Source: Planctomyces sp. (GTDB lineage: Bacteria; Planctomycetota; Planctomycetia; Planctomycetales; Planctomycetaceae). Taken from it: a stretch of 45,261 nucleotides of DNA. The notes under the pieces were generated by a model, which was not told the origin of the DNA, did no database searches, and saw only the letters and a list, made by a program, of their open reading frames with translations. Positions 15,332-24,400 of this stretch are shown here, piece by piece. The DNA lies in the NCBI GenBank assembly GCA_005798445.1, contig SYJG01000079.1, positions 1 through 45,261 of the forward strand. Direction: 5' to 3'. How positions within the stretch are numbered: position 1 is the stretch's first letter; every line of letters starts with the position of its first letter. A program made the position numbers and the translations under genes.

Positions 15332-17821
15332 TCATCTCACGAACAAAAACTGCTTGCTGTTGATGAGTGCCCAGAGGAGGTCTTCGTAACACTCTTTCGG
15401 TGAGCCGGCTTGTTCAAGGAATTTTTGACTGGCGGCGAGTTCGGCGTCGCTCGGTTGGCGGCAGAGGGCGGCGAGGTACAGGTCGCGGACGATTTCTTCG
15501 TGCGGCTTTGGTTTGCCGTCGGCGGCTTTGAAGGCCAGCAACGCGGCGATGCGGCCTTTGGCGTCGGCGAGTTTATTGGCGAGGATGTCGCCGTTGAGCG
15601 TGTGCAGAGCTTGGGCGAGGTTCTCATCCGGTGAGCGTTCGCATTCGCAGACGCTGGCTCGCTTCGGTTTGGCAAAGACATTGAGGAAGAAGTCGGGGTA
15701 CTCGGCGTCGGGGAGTTCGATCGCCTTCGTGCCGAGCGGCAGGTTTTTGAATTTCGTTTGCGTGCCGGTAGCGCGGTCGATCGCGTCGAGCAACGCTTCG
15801 GCGGAGAGGCGTTTGACTCGGTAGTACGCGTAGAAGCGGCGGTCGCTGGCGTTCGTCGCGGTTGGCTGCGAATCGAGTTGATACAGCCGCGAGGTCATGA
15901 TCGTCCGCATCAACTGCTTGAGGTTGAAGCCGGAGTCGGTGAGATGTTTCGCGAGCGCGTCCATTAGCGGCGGGTTCGTGGGAGGGTTCGTCGAGCGCAT
16001 GTCATCGACGGGATCGACCAGGCCACGGCCCATCAGGCTGGCCATGTAGCGGTTCACGATCGAGCGGGCGAACATCCCGTTGTCTTTCGAGGTCATCCAA
16101 TCGGCGAGTGCGATGCGGCGGTCGAGCGGGTGATCGACAGGGTCTGCTTCGAGCGGAGTCGGCTTCAGAACCTTGCCGGTTTTCGGATGACTCACTTCGC
16201 CCGTGTTGCGGACGATGACGACCGACTCGCCGCCGAACGCTCCAAACTCTTCGCTTCCCTTGTTGCTGACGCGGGCGAAGAACGCGGCGAAGCCGTAGTA
16301 GTCTCCTTGGCCGTATTTCTCGAACGGGTGATGGTGGCACTTGGCACATTCCATTCTCAGCCCAAGAAACAATTGCACGGTCGCTTCGGTTGCCTCGGTC
16401 GGGTTGTTGTTGACGTTGAAGTAATTCGCCGGGCCGTTGCTGAAGACCGAACCTTTCGCCGTGACCATCTCGCGAACCATGCGGTCGTAACCCCAGTTCT
16501 CGCGGAAGACGGTTCGCAGCCAGTTGTGCATCGCCCACATGCCTTGCTCGGCTCGGCCGGAGGTATTTCGGAGCAGGTCCGACCACTTGAGCGTCCACCA
16601 CGCGGAGTACGCATCGTTGTAAATGTCGAGCTTTGGATCGCCGGTCAGTCCCAGCAACCGGTCGATCAGTTTTGTTCGCTTGTTGGCATCGGTGTCGGCG
16701 ATGAACGCAGTCGTTTCTTCGACGGTCGGCACTTGGCCAATCGCGTCGAGGAACGCTCGGCGAATGAACGTCGCATCATCGCACAGCGGCGACGGGTCGA
16801 TGCCGAGTTCTTTGAACTTCACCGAGGCCAATTCGTCGAGGAAGTTGTTGTTGGTCCAGCCGGTGAGTTCGATCGCTTCGCGATACGGGATCACGAACAG
16901 CGAAATCTCCCCCTGTCCCTCGAAGCGGACCATCACGGGAGCTTGCCCCTGTCCCGTGACCGTCACCAGTCCATCGGCGTTGACCACCAACATGCCGTCG
17001 TCCATCGAGTCGTATTTCGCCCATGCGGTTACGTCTCGCGTCGAACCGTCCGAATAGGTCGCATCGACCCGCAACTGCTGCTTCAGCCCGATGCCACCCA
17101 GTCGCTTCGCCGGGAATACGCTGAGCTTCGTCACTTCCGGAGCCTTTGCATCGGGCTTCGGTGCTCCGTTGGCGATCCAGGCTTTGAGCCACTCGTAATC
17201 GACCGATCCCACCGCCAGCCGCTTGCCGCCGCCGTGAGGTACCTGCATCGTCGGCTTCTTGAGAAACAAACTCTCTCCCGGCTCGACAAAGCTCAACCGC
17301 CGTTGAGCACGATCGCGCACGATCGCCTCGCGGTCTTGATCGAGTTCGCTGCCGAATACTGACAGCTTGAACCCACCCTGTCCGTATTGAGCCGCATGAC
17401 ACGCCCCCATGCTACATCCAGCCTTGTTGAGGATCGGCGTGACATGCTCGACATATCCGACGTTCGTGACCGGCTCGACCTTCTCGACCGTGACCACGAT
17501 CTCCTTCGACAGATCGCCGACCTTCACGCTGACTTTCGCCGAGCCGTTCGACTTCGCCAACAACTGCCCGCGCGCATCCACGACGACGACGTTCGCGTCG
17601 CTCGACTGAAACGCCGCGCCGTGAGTCAGGTCTTCGGATCGCTCGCCGATCCGACCGCTGGCATCCGATCGAGTCACGACAAGCTGCGACCGCGATAGGT
17701 TGCCGGAGAGCTTTGCTTCGGCGGGTGTGACAACGAATGCGGTCGGTTGATCGGCCGCCATCGTGCCACTCGTTACGAAACTCAGTATGACAATGCTCAG
17801 GAACATCCACGCACGGTTCAT
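15332..17821 (-). CDS. Big-domain/cytochrome-type DUF1549-DUF1553 protein
   Basis: An 829-residue exported protein. Signal peptide up to about SGTMAA. An Ig-like (Big_2) domain follows (about 28-115), then a haem-type motif C136-SMGA-C141-H142 of the CX4CH kind usual in this family. A second Big-like domain spans about 230-310, DUF1549 about 330-540 (with CAKCHHHPFEKYGQGDYYGFAAFF), and DUF1553 about 570-800 (DWMTSKDNGMFARSIVNRYMASLMGRGLVDPVDDMR). The family is almost confined to planctomycetes and relatives; proposed roles concern polysaccharide handling or electron transfer, but none is established. It is followed on the same strand by the PPC gene, a frequent pairing. Confidence 0.9.
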   Translation of the reverse strand: MNRAWMFLSIVILSFVTSGTMAADQPTAFVVTPAEAKLSGNLSRSQLVVTRSDASGRIGERSEDLTHGAAFQSSDANVVVVDARGQLLAKSNGSAKVSVKVGDLSKEIVVTVEKVEPVTNVGYVEHVTPILNKAGCSMGACHAAQYGQGGFKLSVFGSELDQDREAIVRDRAQRRLSFVEPGESLFLKKPTMQVPHGGGKRLAVGSVDYEWLKAWIANGAPKPDAKAPEVTKLSVFPAKRLGGIGLKQQLRVDATYSDGSTRDVTAWAKYDSMDDGMLVVNADGLVTVTGQGQAPVMVRFEGQGEISLFVIPYREAIELTGWTNNNFLDELASVKFKELGIDPSPLCDDATFIRRAFLDAIGQVPTVEETTAFIADTDANKRTKLIDRLLGLTGDPKLDIYNDAYSAWWTLKWSDLLRNTSGRAEQGMWAMHNWLRTVFRENWGYDRMVREMVTAKGSVFSNGPANYFNVNNNPTEATEATVQLFLGLRMECAKCHHHPFEKYGQGDYYGFAAFFARVSNKGSEEFGAFGGESVVIVRNTGEVSHPKTGKVLKPTPLEADPVDHPLDRRIALADWMTSKDNGMFARSIVNRYMASLMGRGLVDPVDDMRSTNPPTNPPLMDALAKHLTDSGFNLKQLMRTIMTSRLYQLDSQPTATNASDRRFYAYYRVKRLSAEALLDAIDRATGTQTKFKNLPLGTKAIELPDAEYPDFFLNVFAKPKRASVCECERSPDENLAQALHTLNGDILANKLADAKGRIAALLAFKAADGKPKPHEEIVRDLYLAALCRQPSDAELAASQKFLEQAGSPKECYEDLLWALINSKQFLFVR

Positions 17822-17855
17822 CAGTCAGTCTCCTTTGAGACGAATTCGTTGAGCA

Positions 17856-18272
17856 TCAATCTGGCGACCAACTCAAACGCCGAGCGAACTCAGCGGCGGT
17901 GATGATCTCGACGTTGCCGACCTTCTTCAGTTTGAGGATTTCTTGATCCGCCGTCACCAAGTAGTCGGCTCTGGCGGACAAGGCGGTTTGAACGATGGCG
18001 TCGTCCTTCGAATCACGTTCAACAAACCGTGGGATTCTTGAAGGAAGCGCGACGGACTTCGCCAAAATTTCCAAGGTCTGCCGCGAGTTGTTCGCAAACC
18101 GCCGCGAGAGTTCAAAGTGCTCCAGCAACGTGTTGACGAATTCCTCCAACTGGTACTGCGAAACAAAGAATCGCACCCGTCGTTCCAAAGCTGCCTCGAT
18201 CAATCGACCTCGAAAGCCATGAGGAAACGTCGTGAACGACACCCACATCATCGTGTCAACGACGACCTTCAC
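17856..18272 (-). CDS. PIN-domain toxin (COG1569-like)
   Basis: A 138-residue PIN nuclease of the 'putative toxin-antitoxin system toxin component' type, expected to cleave RNA. The acidic quartet is visible: D6 in VVVDTMMW, E43/E44 in QLEEFVN, D90/D91 in RDSKDDAIVQTAL, and D109 in YLVTADQEIL. I choose GTG at 18272, where the first beta-strand of the PIN fold begins; it overlaps the upstream gene by 17 bp, typical of a translationally coupled TA pair. The longer open frame to 18449 is out-of-frame reading of the partner gene. Confidence 0.82.
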   Translation of the reverse strand: MKVVVDTMMWVSFTTFPHGFRGRLIEAALERRVRFFVSQYQLEEFVNTLLEHFELSRRFANNSRQTLEILAKSVALPSRIPRFVERDSKDDAIVQTALSARADYLVTADQEILKLKKVGNVEIITAAEFARRLSWSPD

Positions 18273-18516
18273 GGCGACGCCCCACAATGTAGTCGTCGAT
18301 GCTCTGCTCCGTGATCCCCTTGGTGGCGATTCGCTGGGCCACTTCCTCACGCTCGCGATACCAACGAGCGAGGTGGATGTCGTCCAACTTCTTCCGCAAG
18401 GTTTGGAACTGGCGTTCGGGGAGGTGCTCGGCAACCTCGACGATTTCACGCATCGTTGGCCGCGAGCCGTTGGGTTTGGCGTTCCGTTTCGGCGGACGCT
18501 TCAGTTTGGTGGGCAT
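18256..18516 (-). CDS. Probable antitoxin partner of the PIN protein
   Basis: A small basic protein (86 residues) encoded just before and overlapping the PIN gene. It has a Lys/Arg/Pro-rich N-terminus, then a helical core (TMREIVEVAEHLPERQFQTLRKKLDDIHLARWYREREEVAQRIATKGITEQSIDDYIVGRRREG). I do not recognise a named antitoxin family. The call rests on the operon position, the overlap and the size. ATG at 18516 is preferred over GTG at 18525. Confidence 0.6.
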   Translation of the reverse strand: MPTKLKRPPKRNAKPNGSRPTMREIVEVAEHLPERQFQTLRKKLDDIHLARWYREREEVAQRIATKGITEQSIDDYIVGRRREGRR

Positions 18517-18644
18517 GGCAATCACTTCGACCTGTCGGATTTAGGAGGAGCGAGCGGTCCTTGAGGCGGGAATTGTCGTATCCGAATCACGTCATCGGCG
18601 GGATCGGCCGATAGCATAATTTGTCAGCCCGGCATAAGCACCTG

Positions 18645-18673
18645 TTGATTTCAGATTCCCGGCCGGTCATAGT
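18645..18673 (+). promoter_or_regulatory. Possible sigma-70 promoter for the DUF1501 gene
   Basis: TTGATT (18645-18650), a 17-bp spacer and CATAGT (18668-18673) form a loose -35/-10 pair about 80 bp upstream of the ATG at 18752. Matches to consensus are partial and planctomycete promoters are poorly defined, so this is tentative. Confidence 0.22.
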
Positions 18674-18751
18674 GTCCACCCTCCAAACGGTTCGTCGTCC
18701 CGCCTCGGCGGTCGATCCCACCCGACCGATCCCGCCCATGGAGATCACGCG

Positions 18752-20080
18752 ATGCTGAGCTTTCTCACCGGCACCACCCGCGATTGTGAACGCGTTTCAC
18801 GACGAAGCTTCTTGCAGGTCGGTTCGCTGGCAGGTTTGGGAGTCTCACTGCCGCTTGCATTGGCTGCGGAGCAAGCGTCCGCCAAGAGCGGCAGTTCGTC
18901 AAGCAGCGACGTGAACTGCATTCTCATTTGGACCCAAGGTGGAACTTCGCATCACGACACGTTCGATCCGAAACCCGACGCCCCGGTCAATGTCAAAGGC
19001 GAGTACAGCGTCATCGACACGGCCGTCCCCGGCGTGCAGTTCACCGAAATCCTGCCCAACATGGCGCGCGAATTAAAACGCTATGGCTTGCTGCGAGGCT
19101 GGAATCCACTCAACGGCAGTCACGGCACGGCGGATCAATGGGTCATGTCCGGCCGAAAGTTCAATCCGGCGATGACGTACCCAACGTATGGCTCGGTCAC
19201 CAGCTATCACCACGGATTCAAGTCCGTGTTGCCACCGTTCGTGCAACTCGGCACAAGCGTGGATCGCCGCTACGGCGGCGGCACGGCCGGAATTCTGGGG
19301 ATCGCGCACAACCCGTTCGAAATGGGTTCGGACCCCAGCCAAGAAAACTTCACGGTGCGCGACATCACTCCGCCGCAGGGCATCACGATGGCGCGAGTCG
19401 ATCGCCGTCGCGAGATGCTCAGCACCATTGATGCTTTGCAGAAGAAGGCCGACGTCCAGCCAGAACGCTTTGCCGCGCTCGATGAACACTTCAAGACGGC
19501 CCTCAACATGATCACCGCACCGGAAACCAAAAAGGCGTTCGATATGCAGGCAGAAGACCCGAAGCTGCGGGACCGTTACGGCCGCAACAAATTCGGACAA
19601 AGCTGCTTATTGGCTCGGCGGTTGGTGCAGTCCGGCGTTCGCTTCGTGACGGTGACCGACGGTGGCTGGGACACGCATGCGGACAACTTCAAATCGCTCA
19701 AGGACCGCAAGATTCCGCCGGTCGATCAGGCATTGCCGGTGCTGTTGGCGGACCTGGAAGAGCAAGGGCTGTTGCAGAAGACGCTGGTTTGCTGGCTGAC
19801 CGATTTCGGCCGCACTCCTAAGATCAACAGCGCCAGTGGCCGCGATCACTGGTCGAACACCGGCTTCGCGATCATGGCCGGAGCGGGCATCCCTGGCGGC
19901 ACGGTGCTCGGTGCCACAGACGCTGATGGCGGAACGGTTGCGAAGGGGGAATACCTCAGCGAAGACATCGCTGCAACGGTTTACTCAAAGCTCGGCTTGC
20001 CGCTGGATCTGCACGTCCAAAGCCCCGATGGTCGCCCTGTGCGGCTCCTCGAAGGACGGCCGATCAAGGAATGGATGTAG
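18752..20080 (+). CDS. DUF1501 protein with Tat signal
   Basis: A 442-residue member of DUF1501, a sulfatase/alkaline-phosphatase-fold family abundant in planctomycetes. The N-terminus has a twin-arginine signal (VSRRSFLQVGSLAGLGVSLPLALAAEQ). Family marks follow: ILIWTQGGTSHHDTFDPKPDAP near the start, GSHGTADQWVMSGRKF, RLVQSGVRFVTVTDGGWDTHADNF, LLQKTLVCWLTDFGRTPKIN and GRDHWSNTGFAIMAGAGIPGG. It normally pairs with a DUF1549/DUF1553 protein; here the neighbouring one is on the opposite strand beyond the TA pair. GGAG at 18740-18743 sits 8 nt before the ATG. The function is unproven; export and possibly hydrolysis are inferred. Confidence 0.92.
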   Translation: MLSFLTGTTRDCERVSRRSFLQVGSLAGLGVSLPLALAAEQASAKSGSSSSSDVNCILIWTQGGTSHHDTFDPKPDAPVNVKGEYSVIDTAVPGVQFTEILPNMARELKRYGLLRGWNPLNGSHGTADQWVMSGRKFNPAMTYPTYGSVTSYHHGFKSVLPPFVQLGTSVDRRYGGGTAGILGIAHNPFEMGSDPSQENFTVRDITPPQGITMARVDRRREMLSTIDALQKKADVQPERFAALDEHFKTALNMITAPETKKAFDMQAEDPKLRDRYGRNKFGQSCLLARRLVQSGVRFVTVTDGGWDTHADNFKSLKDRKIPPVDQALPVLLADLEEQGLLQKTLVCWLTDFGRTPKINSASGRDHWSNTGFAIMAGAGIPGGTVLGATDADGGTVAKGEYLSEDIAATVYSKLGLPLDLHVQSPDGRPVRLLEGRPIKEWM

Positions 20081-20102
20081 TCTGCACCGCGACGGCTCAC
20101 GC

Positions 20103-21059
20103 TCAACTGAGGGCGATGCTTGCCTTGGCTCGCATCAGGTCTTCCAGGGTTGGCACAGGGATCAGTCCGCCAACCGCGCGGCGGCAGAAGTGGTCAAGCA
20201 GCACTTCGGTTTCCGTTCGTTCGGCGGTCAGTTCTTCGGACTGCCGTTGCCCGTCGGTGGTCCATTCTATGGTCGTCGGACCAAGCAACCGTGCCTGACC
20301 TCGTTCGCAAGTGAGATGAACCTCGTCGAGCATTGGTCGATCGGCAACCGGGGGATTCAGGCAGAGAGACAGTTCCGCAATACCAGTGTCCTGCGGAGAA
20401 CCATTCGGTGCCAATCGCGGGAAATCCAAACGCAAGCCTTGGCCATCACCTCTGCGAGTGACCTGTTGCGGGACTGCTCGGAAAAGATAGTGGCACCAGT
20501 CTGACCATTCGAGCAGCGGGTCTTGTGGCGGTGGACTTTGTCCGCCGAAGTCCGACTCGGTCGCGAATGGCACCGCCTGCAAACTTGCTGGGGAGATCGA
20601 GATCTCGGCACGCAATGGCCGGCCGAGTTGAGTGGCCATCAATTCCTGGAGACGGTTGCTCGCCGGAGTGCAACGCCGAGGAAAGGCTGGCATGATGGTC
20701 ACTCCGTGCGAGACGGCGCGATCGTGCCATTGCTGAAGCTCGGACAACGTCGCATCCATTCGCGCTGCCAAAAGGATCGGTTTGCGACGATCACTCAGCA
20801 GATGCAAGATCGCTGCGCCTTGCCAACCAATATCCAGCAACAACAACGCTTGGACGTTCGCTCGATCCGCCAACGCTGCCACACCACCGACGACACGAGC
20901 GTTTGTCTCGCGTGCGGCCTGTTCCGCGCGGCTGACGACGTTGTCGTACACGGCCACGACGTTCAGCTTCGAGGACAGCTTCGTCAACGCTGGCCGAAAT
21001 CGGCTCTCCCAAAATGGCCCAAGGCCAATGAGGCCCAGATTGACGGGAGCGGACGCCAT
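20103..21059 (-). CDS. Gfo/Idh/MocA-family oxidoreductase-like protein
   Basis: A 318-residue protein with an N-terminal NAD(P)-binding Rossmann fold: NLGLIGLGPFWESRFRPAL fits GxGxx(G/A)-like binding, followed by VVAVYDNVVSRAEQAARETN at the second strand. The expected EKP motif after the fourth strand is replaced by ILLAARMDAT, so the usual catalytic lysine is not evident. The C-terminal half is alpha/beta dimerisation-like but weakly conserved. It may be a divergent dehydrogenase or a non-catalytic member. ATG at 21059 begins the conserved part; a TTG 15 bp upstream is possible. It is convergent with the DUF1501 gene. Confidence 0.68.
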   Translation of the reverse strand: MASAPVNLGLIGLGPFWESRFRPALTKLSSKLNVVAVYDNVVSRAEQAARETNARVVGGVAALADRANVQALLLLDIGWQGAAILHLLSDRRKPILLAARMDATLSELQQWHDRAVSHGVTIMPAFPRRCTPASNRLQELMATQLGRPLRAEISISPASLQAVPFATESDFGGQSPPPQDPLLEWSDWCHYLFRAVPQQVTRRGDGQGLRLDFPRLAPNGSPQDTGIAELSLCLNPPVADRPMLDEVHLTCERGQARLLGPTTIEWTTDGQRQSEELTAERTETEVLLDHFCRRAVGGLIPVPTLEDLMRAKASIALS

Positions 21060-21167
21060 GCGGAGAGGTCTCAAGAGGTGAGTGTCGAACGGTCAGCAGA
21101 GTTTAGAAGAGTGAACACGATGCCGACAGCGTGCGGACGACACAACTCTTAGCAGTCTCGATTCAAC

Positions 21168-21260
21168 CCTTCTCCCTTGGGGAGAAGGTGGCCGAAGGCC
21201 GGATGAGGGCCGGTCGATGATCGAATCCCTCACCCCGACCCTCTCCCAAGGGGGGAGGGG
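21168..21260. repeat. CCCTTCTCCC/CCCTCACCCC-type extragenic palindrome
   Basis: A perfect 9-bp hairpin CCTTCTCCC-TTG-GGGAGAAGG (21168-21188), a GGCCGAAGGCC-like stem (near 21190) and a second hairpin around CTCTCCCAAGGGGGGAGG (21241-21259). The first half pairs with the second (GATGAGGG with CCCTCACC). It is a widespread bacterial extragenic palindrome and supplies the spurious N-terminal extension of the SNF2 reading frame. Confidence 0.8.
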
Positions 21261-21432
21261 GAAGGAGACACCGCAACTCGACCCTTCCCACAACTTCACG
21301 GCAATCTCATCACCGGACCTACCCAGCCCGGCGAGCATCCGTTACCGTTGCCCTCTTCGCGCCATCGCTCGCGATGGAGTGAATTTCGGAGCTTCACATC
21401 CGACTTTGCCTGAGGAGACAGGGGAGCCGTCT

Positions 21433-24400
21433 GTGTCATTGTCATCGAGTTTGGAAAGCAAATTTCGCGGAGATATCCGCTTTCGAGGGCAGGCGTACGT
21501 CAAAGCGGAGCGGGTCGCGATCACGCGAGTCACCGCCGACGAGTTGTTTGGAGTGGTCGAGGACGGAACCGAGTTCCAGACGCAACTCACTCGCCGCGAC
21601 GATACGCTGCTGATGACCTGTTCGTGTGCGAACGGGCATGGCAATCCGCACGAGGTCCGCTGCAAGCACGTCTGGGCCACAATCCTGCAGGCCGAGCAGA
21701 CGGGTTACATTAACGACGCGTCGAAGCCGAATTACTTCCCGCCGTTCACCACCGAGGAAGAGCCGCTCGAGTGGGACTACGACGAGGATGATTGGGACGA
21801 AGTCCCCTCCGGCGACGCGGTGCGCCCCGTCAGCCTCAATCGCCGCAAGATGAAACCGGCGGCCGTCGTCATCGAACCGCGCGTGCGGGAGTGGGAAACG
21901 CAACTCAATCTCCTGCGACGCACGATGGATGCGGGCGAGGTCGCCCCGTCAGCGGAACTTCGAGAGACCGAGATCTTCTATGAGATCGACGTCAAACAGA
22001 GCCAACTCGAAAAACAGCTCGTCATCGGACTGGTGCAACGGCAGCGGCGGAACAACGGCAGTTGGGGAAAACTGAAACCACTCCGAGTTCGGCCAAACCG
22101 CTTCGATGACGTGACGCTGGCAGAAGACCGCCACATTCTGGCGACGCTGCTGGGGGGAGTCGCCGAACGCTCGAATTGGTACGCGCAGCAGAGCGAACTG
22201 CAAGCGGCCGCGAATCGCTTCCGAGTGCCGTTCGATCTGGCGGAACTTCTCCTGCCGGAGATCTGTGCGACCGGACGGCTGCGATTTCAAGAAGATGACG
22301 AGGATCAACTCTCATCGCGCGCGATCATGTGGGATACCGAACCGGCATGGGAGATGGCGGTCAGCGTGGTCTTCGACGAAGCCAATCAGCTTTGGCAACT
22401 GCAGGGCCGCTGGGAACGCTCCGGCGAATCGTTGCCGATGCGCGCCGCCGAATTGGTCGTGCCCGGCGGCTTCGTGCTGATGCCGTTGCATGCCGCGCCC
22501 GTCGTCCCGGCGATGGGTGAGTTCGATCGCGAGGATGCCGGTACCGAAGACGAGTCGCTGACGGAGTCAGCGACGGAGAACGTGCTCAAGCTGTCCGACT
22601 TGCGCGAGACAAAAGCTGCAGCGGCGGCAAATGCTGAGCAGGCCGCGGACGAAGCCGTGCAGCCTGACATTGTGGTGACGCATCGGCTCTGCCGCTGGAG
22701 CGACTCCGGGCAAATCGAGTGGGCGGAATTGTTGCGGCGCGATCCGCCGTTGATGGTCGCCGACGGCGAAGAGGAAGAGTTGGTCGACCGACTGCTGGAC
22801 ATGCCAAACGCTCCGAAGCTGGACTTGCCAGAGAACCTCAAGCTCGAAGAAGTTCGCGTCGATCCGGTGCCAGCGATCATGATTCACACGCCGCGCGGCC
22901 CGCGCTGGCAGCAAGAGCGGTTGAAAGGCGAAGTCCAATTCGATTACTCCGGCACGATGGTTCGCGCCAGCAGTCCACAGGGAGCAATCGTCGAACGGCA
23001 AGCGGGGCGCTGTCTGATTCGCAATCGGCGACTGGAAGAGATCGCCTGGACGCAACTGGTCGGCGCGGGATTCAAACGCTTGATCGACAAACGGCGCGGC
23101 GCGCACGACGTCGAGATCCTCGCTCGCGAGCTGGGTCCCGCCGTTCGCTACTTGATGCCGAGAGGTTGGGCGGTCAAAGCGGATGGCCGGCAGGTTTGGC
23201 AAGCGGGACAGCTCAAGTTCCGCGTGCAGTCGAACATCGACTGGTTCGAGCTGCACGGTGAGGCGGACTTCGGTGGTCGCCGAGTCACGTTCCCGGAACT
23301 GCTCGCGGCGCTCGCACGCGGCGACAGCACCGTGCGACTCGATGACGGATCGCTTGGCATCATCCCGGAAGAATGGCTCCAGCAATACGGTTTGCTCGCG
23401 GGACTCGGTACAGCCGAAGGGGAGCACTTGCGATTCGAGACACATCAGGTCGGACTGCTCGACGCGCTGCTCGCGACGCAGCCGCTCGTTGACTTCGACA
23501 CGAAGTTCACCGAACTGCGGAACAAGCTCAAAAACTTTGTCGGTGTTTCGTCCGCGAACGAACCGGCCAACTTCAAAGGGGAGCTGCGCGGTTATCAGCG
23601 CGACGGAGTCGGCTGGCTGGAGTTCTTGCAGGAATTCCAATTCGGCGGCTGCCTGGCGGACGACATGGGTCTCGGCACGACCGTGCAGATGCTGGCGGTG
23701 TTGCAAGATCGCGTGAATCAATCCAAAGGGAAGAAGGGAGAGCACCGCCCCTCATTGATCGTGGTCCCCAAGTCGCTGCTCTTCAACTGGGCTCAGGAGT
23801 GCGCCAAGTTCACGCCGAAGTTGCGTGTGCTGGAATACGCCGGCCTCGATCGAGCCGACCTGCGGCCGGAGTTCACGAACTACGATGTGATCCTCACGAC
23901 CTACGGTACGCTCCGCCGCGATGTCATGGTGCTCAAGGACATCCCGTTCGATTACGTCGTGCTCGACGAAGCTCAGACGATCAAGAATGCCGGCTCGCAG
24001 GTCGCGAAGGCCTCGCGGTTGTTGAACGCTCGGAACCGCCTGGCTCTGTCAGGTACGCCGATCGAGAACCATCTCGGCGACTTGTGGTCGATCTTTGAAT
24101 TCCTGAATCCCGGCATGCTCGGCCGCAGCACGGTCTTCCGTACGCACGCCGCCGACGCCGACAAGCCGGAATCGCGCGAGTTCCTCGCTCGCGGACTGCG
24201 ACCGTTCATTCTCCGCCGGACCAAGCAGCAAGTCGCTGCCGACCTGCCGGACAAGATCGAGCAGACGCTGTTTTGTCAGATGAGCGAAGAGCAAGCGCGG
24301 CTGTATGCCGAGATGCGCGACCATTATCGCCAGTCGTTGCTGGGCCTCATCAAGAATCAGGGACTGGCGAAGTCGAAGATGCACGTCCTCGAAGCGCTGC

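Noticed and set aside
16130-17362. A 410-codon open frame antisense to the Big/DUF1549/DUF1553 gene
   Set aside because: It is a shadow of a gene with recognised domains, and its composition is Arg/His/Asp-rich as expected from antisense reading.
21217-21432. Start of the SNF2 protein at 21217
   Set aside because: The first 72 codons translate an extragenic palindrome (ESLTPTLSQGGRG is a typical repeat-derived peptide) and lack homology; GTG 21433 has a ribosome site.
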